In this document: positions 6,619 to 13,857 of the stretch, piece after piece
How positions within the stretch are numbered: position 1 is the first letter of the stretch
Layout of the letters: every line of letters starts with the position of its first letter
Assembly (NCBI GenBank): GCA_900550185.1
Contig: URRN01000024.1
Coordinates: 1-16,382 of the forward strand
Source: an uncultured Collinsella sp.
Lineage (GTDB): Bacteria > Actinomycetota > Coriobacteriia > Coriobacteriales > Coriobacteriaceae
Direction of reading: 5' to 3'
DNA length: 16,382 bases
Program-made: the position numbers and the translations under genes
The notes under the pieces: model-generated
What the model saw: only the letters and a program-made list of their open reading frames with translations
Told to the model about the DNA's origin: nothing
Database searches by the model: none

Positions 6619-8342
6619 TGAGGTTTCTGAAGCCCTATCGAGGGCTTGTCGCAGTGACGCTGCTGGTGCTGCTGGTTGATAACGTCGGCACGCTGTTGGT
6701 TCCCACGATGCTGGCGAACATGGTCAACACCGGTATCACCACGGGTGATGTCGACTACATTTTGCGCAATGGCCTCTACATGCTTATCGCGACCGGCATG
6801 GCCAGCGGCGGCGCGGTGCTGGGCTGCTATCTTTCGGCGCGCTTGGCCGCCAACGTGGCCTGCGATATCCGCAATGCCGTGTACGACAAATCGCTCGAGC
6901 TCGCGGCCAGCGATTTTGAGCGCTTTGGCACCGGATCGATGATCACGCGCTCGCTCAACGACATCAACGTGATTCAGCAGGCGATTCTGCAGACGATTCA
7001 GCTGGTGCTGCCCGTGCCGTTTTTGGCTGTGGCGGGCATCATCTTCGCCTGGTTTATCGATCCCGCCATGGGCACGCTTCTGGGCGTAGTCGTTGCGATT
7101 GTGCTGGTGGCGGCGGTCTTTACGGTTGCCAACGCGGCGCCGATTTTTATGCGCCTACAGGGCTTTATCGACCGCATGAACGTGGTGCTGCGCGAGAATA
7201 TTGTGGGCGTGCGCGTCATCCGTGCGTTTAACAAGGAGCGCCACGAGGAACGGCGTCTGGACGAGGTGTTTAGCGAATACGCCGCCAACGCCATCAAAGT
7301 CAACCACCTGTTTGTGGGCCTCGACAGCTCAAGCTTCTTTTTGATGAACATCGCCGAGGTGGCGGTGCTGTGGGTGGGCGGCAACCGCGTAGGCGCCCAC
7401 GCCATGCAGATCGCGAGTATCTCGGCGGTGCTGGAGTATGCAATTCTGATCCTGTTCTTTGTGATGATGGCCCAGATGGTGGTGCTGACGCTTCCGCGTG
7501 CTGCCGCGTGCCTGAACCGTGCGCAGCAGGTGTTGGAGATTGAGCCGAGCATCGTCGATGGCGAGCGCACGCTGGATGACGGGGCGCGCGAGCCCCAAGA
7601 CGAAGCCGATGCGGTGGCCGTGTTCGACCACATGTCGTTTCGCTTTGACGATGCCGACGAGGACACCCTGTGCGACCTGAGCTTTGCCTGCCGTCGCGGT
7701 CAGACGACTGCGATCGTTGGCTCGACAGGCTCGGGCAAATCGACGGTGGCAAAGCTTCTGCTGCGCTTCCACGATGCCACCAAGGGCTCCATTCGCCTGA
7801 ATGGTGTGGACCTGCGCGAGCTTACGCAAGACGAAATCCGCGGGCGCATTGCCTATGTGCCGCAGAAGGCGTGGCTGTTCTCGGGCACGGTGGCGAGCAA
7901 CCTTCGCTTTGGTAACGAAGGCGCGACCGAGGGCGACATGCTCCACGCGCTTGAGGTTGCCCAGAGCACCTTTGTACTCGACCAACCGCAGGGGCTCGAT
8001 ACCCCGGTTGCCCAGGGCGGTACGAACTTTTCGGGCGGCCAGCGCCAGCGTTTGGCAATCGCCCGTGCGCTCATGAAGCATGCCGATCTATATATCTTCG
8101 ATGACAGTTTTTCGGCCCTGGACTTTAAGACCGATGCGGCCCTGCGCCATGCATTGCAAGACGAGACGCGTGACGCTGCGGTGCTCATCATCGCGCAGCG
8201 CATATCGACGATCTTGCACGCCGACCAGATCGTCGTGCTCAAGGATGGCGAGGTTGTGGGTCTGGGCACGCATGGCGAGCTTATGGAAACCTGCGAGGTG
8301 TACCGCGCCATCGCGGAATCGCAGATGAAGGGAGGCGAGTAG
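6606..8342 (+). CDS. ABC-type multidrug exporter half-transporter, degenerate-site subunit
   Basis: 578 residues in the usual TMD-NBD layout: six membrane helices in about 1-300 and the nucleotide-binding domain at about 340-570. The Walker A is GSTGSGKST (372-380) and the signature is a canonical SGGQ (476-479). The Walker B position reads IFDDS, with Asp500 where the catalytic Glu belongs. The switch reads IIAQR, with Gln531 in place of His. This is the known pattern of the non-hydrolysing subunit in heterodimeric exporters of the TM287/288 and LmrCD type. The GTG at 6606 has AGGTGAG 8 nt upstream. The in-frame ATG at 6618 forms a TAATG junction with the marR stop and is a real alternative. 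It sits in the plasma membrane and pairs with the next gene product. Confidence 0.95.
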   Translation: MRLLMRFLKPYRGLVAVTLLVLLVDNVGTLLVPTMLANMVNTGITTGDVDYILRNGLYMLIATGMASGGAVLGCYLSARLAANVACDIRNAVYDKSLELAASDFERFGTGSMITRSLNDINVIQQAILQTIQLVLPVPFLAVAGIIFAWFIDPAMGTLLGVVVAIVLVAAVFTVANAAPIFMRLQGFIDRMNVVLRENIVGVRVIRAFNKERHEERRLDEVFSEYAANAIKVNHLFVGLDSSSFFLMNIAEVAVLWVGGNRVGAHAMQIASISAVLEYAILILFFVMMAQMVVLTLPRAAACLNRAQQVLEIEPSIVDGERTLDDGAREPQDEADAVAVFDHMSFRFDDADEDTLCDLSFACRRGQTTAIVGSTGSGKSTVAKLLLRFHDATKGSIRLNGVDLRELTQDEIRGRIAYVPQKAWLFSGTVASNLRFGNEGATEGDMLHALEVAQSTFVLDQPQGLDTPVAQGGTNFSGGQRQRLAIARALMKHADLYIFDDSFSALDFKTDAALRHALQDETRDAAVLIIAQRISTILHADQIVVLKDGEVVGLGTHGELMETCEVYRAIAESQMKGGE

Positions 8343-8343
8343 C

Positions 8344-10350
8344 ATGACCGAGGAGCTCAAGAAGCAGGGCGGCGTTGATGACGCCGCTGCCGCGGGACTG
8401 GTCGAGGAAACGGCTGCCGCGTCGACCGAGCTGGATGACGCCGCCAAGGCTGCAGCCGAGCGCGAGGCTCGCCGCCAAGCGCTCTACGAGGAAAACGAAC
8501 GTGCCGAGGACGAGCGTGCCCGCGCCGAGGCAGAGCGTATGCGCGACGTGGACGACGAAGACGAGGACGAGACGCCTCGGGATACCTGGGCGACGGTGCG
8601 CCGCCTGTGGAGTGAGGCTGCCGGCGACCATTGGCGCTTCTATATCGTGTTCGCGAGCATTGTGTTCTATGTCATCTTTAACACTGCCGCGCCGGCATAT
8701 AGCGCCCGCGTGATCGATGAGCTGTGGGGCCACATTCAGGTAGCGTTTGTCAACAACGCCACCTTCAGCATCACCTGGGAGAACTGTGGCAGGACTATCT
8801 TCATCTACTTTTTGATTTGGACGGCCGCCGCTTCGTTCTACGCGCTCCAGAGCTTTTTGATGTCGAGCGTGGCCGAACGCCTCAATCTACGCCTGCGCAA
8901 CCGCATCGCGCAAAAGCTCAACCGTCTGCCGCTCGCCTATTTTGACGCGCATCGTCCCGGCGAGGTCGTCAGCCGCGCGACCAACGACCTGGACAAGATG
9001 TCCGAGAGCATGCAGCGCGGATTGCTGCAGCTGCTCGTGTCGATCGGCACGGTTGTTGGTGCTGTGAGCGTGATGTTCGTGTTCAGCGTGCAGCTTACGC
9101 TCGTCTTTCTGTTCTTTACGGCACTGTCGCTGCTGGTGACGAAGGTCGTCTCGCGCCGCACACACGATGTGACGGGCGAGCGCCAGGAGTGGGTGTCCAA
9201 GATTACGAGTGCGGTCGAGGAAGGCTATTCGGGCCGTCTGGTGATCCGCGCGTTTAACCGCGAACGTCAGAGCTCCGCTGAGGTGCACGAGGCTTCGAAG
9301 GAACTGGCTCGTGTGAGCACCAAGGCCGACTTTATGATCAATGCTGTCGGCCCCGCAGTGCGCTTTATCGGCCGTTTGGCGCAGATCGTTATTGCGCTTG
9401 TGGGCTGCAGCATGCTGGTTGCCGGTCACATGACCGTCGGCGTGTTCCAGGCGTTCTTCCAGTTTATCTACGAGGCGTCCGAGCCCATGACGCAGCTGTC
9501 GTTTACCTTTAACTCGCTGCAGAGCGCGCTGGCGAGTGCAGAGCGCGTGTTCGACCTGCTCGATGAGCCCGAGATGGAGGCCGATCCGCTGCCGGACAAG
9601 GCCGCCAAGCTGCCGGGTCGCGTGGAGGGCCGCGTCTCCTTTGAGCATGTGCGCTTTGGCTATTCGCCCGACAAGCCGCTTATGCGCGACGTGTCGTTTA
9701 CCGCCGAGCCGGGTCAGAAGATCGCCGTGGTGGGAACCACGGGCGCGGGTAAGACCACGCTCATCAACCTGCTCATGCGCTTTTACGAGATCGACGGCGG
9801 CCGCATTACCCTTGACGGCGTGGACACGAGCCGTATGGACCGCGGCGAGCTGCGCCAGCAGTTTGGCATGGTGTTGCAGGACGCCTGGCTATTTGATGGC
9901 ACCATTGCCGAGAACATCGCCTACGGCTGTCCCGAGGCGACGCGCGAGGAGATTGTCGCGGCCGCACGTGCCGCACGGGTCGACTTCTTTGTGCGCACTA
10001 TGCCGCAGGGCTACGACACGCGTGTGGCTAACGATGCCGAGAGCATCAGCCAGGGCCAACGTCAGCTGCTGACCATCGCGCGCGTGCTGCTCAACAACCC
10101 GGCGATCCTCATCCTGGACGAGGCGACGTCGAGCGTGGACACGCGCACCGAGCTCGCCATCGGCCGCGCCATGGATGCGCTCATGCGCGGGCGCACGAGC
10201 TTTGTGATTGCACACCGTCTGTCGACGATCGTCGATGCCGACCTCATCCTGGTTATGGATCACGGCAATATCATCGAGCAGGGTACGCACAAGGAGCTGC
10301 TGGCTGCCGAAGGCGCTTATGCCGACCTCTACCTAAGCCAGTTCGCATAA
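8344..10350 (+). CDS. ABC-type multidrug exporter half-transporter, catalytic-site subunit
   Basis: 668 residues. An unusual N-terminal extension of about 80 residues is Ala/Glu/Asp/Arg-rich and highly charged, probably a cytoplasmic helix or coiled coil; it ends in DVDDEDEDE before the first membrane helix. The membrane domain follows (about 95-400), then the NBD. Walker A is GTTGAGKTT (464-472), Walker B is ILILDEATSSVD with Asp592-Glu593, and the switch His is 624 (VIAHR). The signature is ISQGQ (568-572) rather than LSGGQ. The intact Glu and His with an SQGQ signature are the complement of the partner's motifs, so the two build one active and one degenerate ATP site. It starts one base after the previous stop, with GGGAGG upstream. 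Substrate unknown. Confidence 0.95.
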   Translation: MTEELKKQGGVDDAAAAGLVEETAAASTELDDAAKAAAEREARRQALYEENERAEDERARAEAERMRDVDDEDEDETPRDTWATVRRLWSEAAGDHWRFYIVFASIVFYVIFNTAAPAYSARVIDELWGHIQVAFVNNATFSITWENCGRTIFIYFLIWTAAASFYALQSFLMSSVAERLNLRLRNRIAQKLNRLPLAYFDAHRPGEVVSRATNDLDKMSESMQRGLLQLLVSIGTVVGAVSVMFVFSVQLTLVFLFFTALSLLVTKVVSRRTHDVTGERQEWVSKITSAVEEGYSGRLVIRAFNRERQSSAEVHEASKELARVSTKADFMINAVGPAVRFIGRLAQIVIALVGCSMLVAGHMTVGVFQAFFQFIYEASEPMTQLSFTFNSLQSALASAERVFDLLDEPEMEADPLPDKAAKLPGRVEGRVSFEHVRFGYSPDKPLMRDVSFTAEPGQKIAVVGTTGAGKTTLINLLMRFYEIDGGRITLDGVDTSRMDRGELRQQFGMVLQDAWLFDGTIAENIAYGCPEATREEIVAAARAARVDFFVRTMPQGYDTRVANDAESISQGQRQLLTIARVLLNNPAILILDEATSSVDTRTELAIGRAMDALMRGRTSFVIAHRLSTIVDADLILVMDHGNIIEQGTHKELLAAEGAYADLYLSQFA

Positions 10351-10351
10351 G

Positions 10352-10379
10352 GTGACAAAGGGTCAGTCCCGCATGTCAC
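10352..10379 (+). repeat. REP-like hairpin directly after the ABC operon
   Basis: Arms GTGACA (10352-10357) and TGTCAC (10374-10379) flank AAGGGTCAGTCCCGCA, which contains its own GGG-TCAGT-CCC pairing. It starts one base after the stop codon. Arm edge and core (TGACAAAGGGTCAG) resemble those of the element at 687-723 read on its minus strand (TGCCAAAAAGGGACAG). No T tract; the real terminator follows immediately. REP-type repeats mobilised by IS200-like transposases have this look, but no transposase is in the window. Confidence 0.6.
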
Positions 10380-10388
10380 ATCGAAAAG

Positions 10389-10428
10389 AAGGCGCGCCGG
10401 GAGCGGATTCCCCGGCGCGCCTTTTGTG
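10389..10428. terminator. Intrinsic terminator between the ABC operon and cysE (bidirectional)
   Basis: A perfect 13-bp stem, AAGGCGCGCCGGG (10389-10401) with CCCGGCGCGCCTT (10411-10423), has a 9-nt loop. TTTGT follows on the plus strand, and on the minus strand the stem runs into TTCTTTTCG. It therefore can serve both convergent transcripts. Confidence 0.9.
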
Positions 10429-10461
10429 TTGGCGTTCATGCTGTGGCGGTTGCCCGCGGCC

Positions 10462-11166
10462 CTAGCGCTCGTCCACGAACTTGGCGACGAGGGCCTTGAG
10501 CTCGGCCACCTCTTGCTCGAGTTCCTTGACGCGACGGGCGTTTTCGGTGATGCCCTGACGGTTGAGGGCGCTCTGCTCGGCGGCATCGTCGGGCATGTAC
10601 TCGCGATGCTGCTTGGCATCGAAGCTCTCCTCGAACACGCGGCAGCCGTTGCGCTTGATGATGCGCCCGGGCACGCCCACGACGGTGCAGTTGTCGGGCA
10701 CGTCCTTGACGACGACCGAGTTGCCGCCGATCTTGACGTTGTTGCCGATGTGGATGTTGCCAAGCACCTTGGCGCCCGTGCCCACGGTGACATTGTTGCC
10801 CAGGGTGGGGTGGCGTTTGCCGGTCTCGTTGCCGGTGCCGCCGAGCGTGACGCCCTGGTAGAGCACACAGTTGTCGCCCACGATGGTAGTCTCGCCAATA
10901 ACGACGCCCATGGCGTGGTCGATAAAGAAATGCTTGCCGATCTGTGCAGCGGGATGAATCTCGACGCCGGTGATATGGCGGGTTAACTGCGAGAGCACAC
11001 GGGCAAGCGATCGATGGCCGTGTTCCCACAGCCAGTGCTCGGGCACATGATTCCACTTGGCATGCAGGCCGGGGTAGGACAGGAAGATGACCAGGCCGTT
11101 TTGCGCGGCAGGGTCCTGCGCCTGGACGGTCTTGATGTCCTCGCGAATGGTGTTGATAAAGCTCAC
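10462..11166 (-). CDS. cysE: Serine O-acetyltransferase
   Basis: 234 residues. The enzyme transfers acetyl from acetyl-CoA to L-serine, making O-acetylserine for cysteine synthesis in the cytoplasm. An N-terminal helical region (LVIFLSYPGLHAKWNHVPEH) is followed by left-handed beta-helix hexapeptide repeats. EIHPAAQIGKHFFIDHAMG contains the catalytic Asp83-His84 pair (numbered from the GTG start), then GVVIGET and YQGVTLGGTG, the CoA and serine site. It is shorter at the N-terminus than E. coli CysE, like Gram-positive forms. The C-terminus is a charged helix (about 207-234) with heptad character. The start is the GTG at 11164-11166, because AAGGGAGG lies 7 nt upstream; the ATG at 11241 lies upstream of the likely -10. 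No cysK partner is adjacent. Confidence 0.95.
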   Translation of the reverse strand: MSFINTIREDIKTVQAQDPAAQNGLVIFLSYPGLHAKWNHVPEHWLWEHGHRSLARVLSQLTRHITGVEIHPAAQIGKHFFIDHAMGVVIGETTIVGDNCVLYQGVTLGGTGNETGKRHPTLGNNVTVGTGAKVLGNIHIGNNVKIGGNSVVVKDVPDNCTVVGVPGRIIKRNGCRVFEESFDAKQHREYMPDDAAEQSALNRQGITENARRVKELEQEVAELKALVAKFVDER

Positions 11167-11207
11167 CGGCCGCCCTCCCTTAGCGCCGTGACAATGCGAT
11201 TCAATAA

Positions 11208-11269
11208 AGTATAGCGATTCGCTAGGGATTAGGAAGGGCAATCTTTCACGCTTAGCGTGACAGATGTCA
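11208..11269. promoter_or_regulatory. cysE -10 box and three short palindromes in the cysE/dedA divergent region
   Basis: A minus-strand TATACT (plus 11208-11213) is a likely cysE -10 box; no good -35 was found. Overlapping or behind it are three perfect inverted repeats: TAGCGA-T-TCGCTA (11212-11224), TCACGCT-T-AGCGTGA (11246-11260) and TGACA-GA-TGTCA (11258-11269, overlapping the second by three bases). Such density suggests regulator binding sites. For dedA, a TATACT lies at 11338-11343 with TTGCGC 20 bp before it, a weak promoter. Confidence 0.4.
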
Positions 11270-11389
11270 GTTATGCATACTTGCTGGTAATGGAGTCATG
11301 CTTTTGTGGGGTTGCGCACGAGGGGGCGCCGCAACCGTATACTGGTCAACTTGGACGTGTCCGCGCCCACAACTGAGAGGTTTAACTTC

Positions 11390-12028
11390 ATGGGTTTCAT
11401 TAATTTTATCGCCGAGCTGCTCAAGGACCCGCGCACCGCGATCGCCAGTTGGATCGCCGCCGGCCCGCTTATGGCCTACGGCTGCGTGTTCCTAATTATC
11501 TTTATCGAGACGGGCGTGGTGTTCTTCCCGTTCCTTCCCGGTGATTCGCTGCTGTTCGCCTCGGGTTTCTTTGCCCACAACGGCGGCTTTAACATCGTGG
11601 CGCTTCTGGCCACCGCATGGGCCGCTGCCATTTTGGGCGATCAGTGCAACTTTATGATCGGTCACTTCTTTGGCCGCAAGATCATCGCTTCGGGCAAGGT
11701 CAAGGCCATGACGCCCGAGCGCATCAAAAAGTCCGAGGACTTCTTGGACAAGTGGGGTCACCTGGCCATCTTCCTGGGTCGCTTCTTCCCGTTTATCCGC
11801 ACCTTTGTGCCCTTTATCGCTGGCATGGGCGGCATGCACTGGCGCAACTTTGTCGTCTTTAACGTGCTGGGCGGCATTACCTGGTCGACGGTCTTTACGC
11901 TGCTGGGCTACTTCTTTGGCGGCATTCCCTTTGTGCAGGAGCACTTTGAGCTGCTGATTATCGGCATCGTTGCCGTGTCGATCATCCCGACCGTGGTCGG
12001 TCTGGTTAAGGCCAAGCTGGGCAAATAG
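11390..12028 (+). CDS. DedA family (SNARE-associated/VTT domain) membrane protein
   Basis: 212 residues with hydrophobic segments at about 20-45, 60-80, 135-160, 165-190 and at the C-terminus. Family signatures are ETGVVFFPFLPGDSLLFASG near the N-terminus and GRFFPFIRTFVPFIAGMGGM, with the conserved acidic and arginine residues of this family. DedA proteins sit in the cytoplasmic membrane and influence proton-motive-force homeostasis and lipid-carrier recycling; some members flip undecaprenyl phosphate. The exact role here is open. The ATG at 11390 follows GAGAGG at 9-nt spacing. The frame runs further upstream, but that part covers the likely -10 at 11338 and looks non-coding. Its own terminator follows. 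Confidence 0.94.
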   Translation: MGFINFIAELLKDPRTAIASWIAAGPLMAYGCVFLIIFIETGVVFFPFLPGDSLLFASGFFAHNGGFNIVALLATAWAAAILGDQCNFMIGHFFGRKIIASGKVKAMTPERIKKSEDFLDKWGHLAIFLGRFFPFIRTFVPFIAGMGGMHWRNFVVFNVLGGITWSTVFTLLGYFFGGIPFVQEHFELLIIGIVAVSIIPTVVGLVKAKLGK

Positions 12029-12066
12029 AACGCCTAGCTCGAGCCAGCGCGCAGACCGTACAGTTG

Positions 12067-12100
12067 AGGCCCGTCACCGCTTACGGTGGCGGGCCTTTTT
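12067..12100 (+). terminator. Intrinsic terminator of the DedA gene
   Basis: A 13-bp stem with one T-G pair (AGGCCCGTCACCG, 12067-12079, with CGGTGGCGGGCCT, 12084-12096) and loop CTTA, followed by TTTT. Confidence 0.93.
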
Positions 12101-12120
12101 GCTTCGGTCAAATGAAAATA

Positions 12121-12172
12121 CTTTAGTTAGTTAAAGAAAAACGTTTTATCCGACGCGCGTGCGGAGTACAAT
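12121..12172 (+). promoter_or_regulatory. Upstream control region and -10 box of ilvE
   Basis: TACAAT (12167-12172) is a good -10 box, but no TTGACA-like -35 lies at the right distance; the -35 zone is occupied by AAAACGTTTT (12138-12147), a perfect palindrome. CTTTA-GTTAGT-TAAAG (12121-12136) is a second inverted repeat just upstream. The extended motif AAACGTTTTATCC recurs exactly at 5513-5525. A poor -35 with adjacent palindromes fits a regulated promoter (inference). Confidence 0.5.
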
Positions 12173-12179
12173 CTCGTGC

Positions 12180-12251
12180 ATGCGAATCGACGTGCCATCG
12201 GATTTGATGCCGTTTGCGTGCCCCGTCCGGCTCTACGCTCCGGGCGTGTGA
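12180..12251 (+). CDS. Possible leaderless upstream mini-ORF before ilvE
   Basis: The ATG at 12180 lies 7 bases after the end of the -10 box, that is, at or next to the expected RNA start. It opens a 23-codon frame beginning MRIDVPSDLM and ending in APGV at a TGA (12249-12251). Six codons specify Ile, Leu or Val. A leader peptide controlling ilvE is possible, but I see no terminator/antiterminator pair in 12252-12320, so it may also be fortuitous. Confidence 0.25.
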   Translation: MRIDVPSDLMPFACPVRLYAPGV

Positions 12252-12325
12252 CGTTGCGACGCGGTCGGCCTCGGTCCTTGCGTGCGGGTTCGCGAGTTTG
12301 CAACTGTGTATATAAGGAGCGACAT

Positions 12326-13378
12326 ATGACTGTCGAGAAGAAGGATATCGATTGGGGTAGCCTCGGCTTTGGCTACATGAAGACCGATTACAGCTACGAG
12401 GCTCATTGGAAGGATGGCGAGTGGGACGAGGGCGGTCTGACTACCGACCACACCCTGCATGTCTCCGAGTGCGGTGGCATCTTCCATTACTGCCAGGAGG
12501 TCTTTGAGGGCCTGAAGGCCTACACCGCCGAGGACGGCAGCATCGTCTGCTTCCGTCCCGATATGAACGCCGAGCGCATGTATAACTCTGCCCAGCGCCT
12601 CGAGATGCCCCCGTTCCCCAAGGACAAGTTCGTTGAGGCCGTCAAGCAGGTCGTCTCTGCCAACGCCGCCTGGGTTCCGCCCTTCGGTTCTGGCGCGACC
12701 CTGTACGTGCGTCCGTTTATGATCGGCTCCGGTGACGTGATCGGCGTGGCTCCCGCTCCTGAGTACACGTTCCGTATTCTCGTGACCCCGGTCGGTCCGT
12801 ACTTTAAGGGTGGCCTTAAGCCCGTCAAGCTGCGCGTTTCCGAGTATGACCGTGCCGCACCGCACGGCACCGGCAACATCAAGGCTGGCCTGAACTACGC
12901 CATGTCCCTCAAGCCCACGATGGAGGCCCATCGCGAGGGCTATGCCGAGAACCTGTATCTCGACTCCGAGTCCCGCACCTATGTCGAGGAGACCGGTGGC
13001 GCCAACGTCCTGTTCGTGAAAGAGGATGGCACGCTCGTCGTTCCGCAGTCGCACACCGACTCCATCCTGCCCTCCATCACCCGTCGTTCGCTCGTTCAGG
13101 TCGCTCAGGACCTGGGTATGACCGTCGATCAGCGCCCCGTCGAGTGGGCCGAGGTCAAGGCCGGCACCTTTGTGGAGTGCGGCCTGTGCGGCACCGCTGC
13201 CGTCATCTCCCCGGTGGGCGAGATTGACAACAAGGTCTATGGCGCCGACGAGACCGTGACCTTCCCGGCTGGCTACACCGAGATCGGCCCCGTGATGAAG
13301 AAGCTCCGCGAGACCCTGACCGGCATCCAATCTGGTGCTGTCGAGGATAAGCACGACTGGGTTTACACCGTCGCGTAA
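12326..13378 (+). CDS. ilvE: Branched-chain amino-acid aminotransferase
   Basis: 350 residues, fold-type IV PLP enzyme of the longer BCAT class, found in the cytoplasm. It interconverts Leu/Ile/Val with their 2-oxo acids using 2-oxoglutarate, the last step of branched-chain synthesis. Lys186 in GTGNIKAGLNYAMSL is the expected Schiff-base lysine. Other family segments are FHYCQEVFEGLKAY, RPDMNAERMYNSAQRL, YVRPFMIGSGDVIGV and YVEETGGANVLFV. ECGLCGTAAVISPVGEI contains the CxxC seen in this class. The start is fixed by AAGGAG (12314-12319), 6 nt before the ATG at 12326; the frame extends upstream to 12176, but that part covers the promoter-proximal leader. It is monocistronic with a strong hairpin terminator. 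Confidence 0.96.
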   Translation: MTVEKKDIDWGSLGFGYMKTDYSYEAHWKDGEWDEGGLTTDHTLHVSECGGIFHYCQEVFEGLKAYTAEDGSIVCFRPDMNAERMYNSAQRLEMPPFPKDKFVEAVKQVVSANAAWVPPFGSGATLYVRPFMIGSGDVIGVAPAPEYTFRILVTPVGPYFKGGLKPVKLRVSEYDRAAPHGTGNIKAGLNYAMSLKPTMEAHREGYAENLYLDSESRTYVEETGGANVLFVKEDGTLVVPQSHTDSILPSITRRSLVQVAQDLGMTVDQRPVEWAEVKAGTFVECGLCGTAAVISPVGEIDNKVYGADETVTFPAGYTEIGPVMKKLRETLTGIQSGAVEDKHDWVYTVA

Positions 13379-13400
13379 GCTGTCTTAGCTGTCCGGCCCG

Positions 13401-13521
13401 AGCGCGGCCTTCCTTTCCGGCGCGACCTCGGACATGAAAGAACCTCCGCTGCGCACTTCGTGCGGCGGAGGTTCTTTCGTCCTGCGGAGTGCGCCGGAAA
13501 GGAAGGCCGCGCTTTTGTTTT
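13401..13521 (+). terminator. Nested double hairpin: ilvE terminator with a 23-bp perfect outer stem
   Basis: Outer arms 13401-13423 and 13491-13513 are perfectly complementary over 23 bp and are followed by TTTGTTTT. Inside lies a second hairpin (13436-13478): a 13-bp stem (GAAAGAACCTCCG with CGGAGGTTCTTTC), a small internal loop, then CGCAC-TTC-GTGCG. The outer stem plus T tract suits termination of ilvE, but such a long nested cruciform is far more than a terminator needs. It may be an inserted palindromic repeat; no target duplication is visible at its edges. Confidence 0.8.
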
Positions 13522-13546
13522 GGTTCGCGCCATGTGGGGGTGGCGG

Positions 13547-13755
13547 CGACGTGCATTTTTGCGAGTATTCTGCAATCGAAGGCCCCTGCATACCGACCTC
13601 GGGCAAAAAATCGGGATTTCTCGATGTTTTCTACGGATGATGGGCGGGGTTATGGGCTGACAGCGTTTGATTTGCAGGGACATTCGCGGTCTTTGGCATT
13701 TATCGTGGCGCCCGAAGCTCTTGGTTATGTTGAATACTCCTAAAAATGCACGGCG
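13547..13755. repeat. 209-bp unit bounded by imperfect 24-nt inverted repeats (MITE-like candidate)
   Basis: The sequence at 13547-13570 and the reverse complement of 13732-13755 agree at 21 of 24 positions. They share CGTGCATTTTT and GAGTATTC. The interior has no convincing gene: short open frames exist in several phases but lack ribosome binding sites and family resemblance. The 340-bp gap between ilvE and lemA is otherwise only terminators. Candidates are a non-autonomous mobile element, a binding-site pair, or a structured RNA. Not recognised as a known element. Confidence 0.55.
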
Positions 13756-13775
13756 CTTAGAGGGGGACCTTCGCG

Positions 13776-13821
13776 AAAAAGGAAACCGCCCCGTCGAAGT
13801 ATGCATTCGACGGGGCGGTTT
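13776..13821 (-). terminator. Intrinsic terminator of lemA
   Basis: A perfect 16-bp stem, AAACCGCCCCGTCGAA (13783-13798) with TTCGACGGGGCGGTTT (13806-13821), has a 7-nt loop. On the minus strand it runs into TTTCCTTTTTCGCG. The plus side (TTTATACATTT) could also terminate. Confidence 0.88.
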
Positions 13822-13857
13822 ATACATTTGGCCGATTAAGGATACGCTGTCAAACTA

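Noticed and set aside
8887..9648. A 253-codon minus-strand open frame inside the second ABC gene
   Set aside because: Shadow of the transporter gene; no start signals and His/Arg-rich composition.
12233..13354. A 373-codon open frame on the minus strand opposite ilvE
   Set aside because: Antisense shadow of ilvE caused by high GC at third positions; no family features and it runs through the ilvE leader.
13434..13743. Overlapping small open frames on both strands in the ilvE-lemA gap
   Set aside because: They run through the nested hairpins and inverted-repeat unit in all phases, lack ribosome binding sites and resemble repeat translations.
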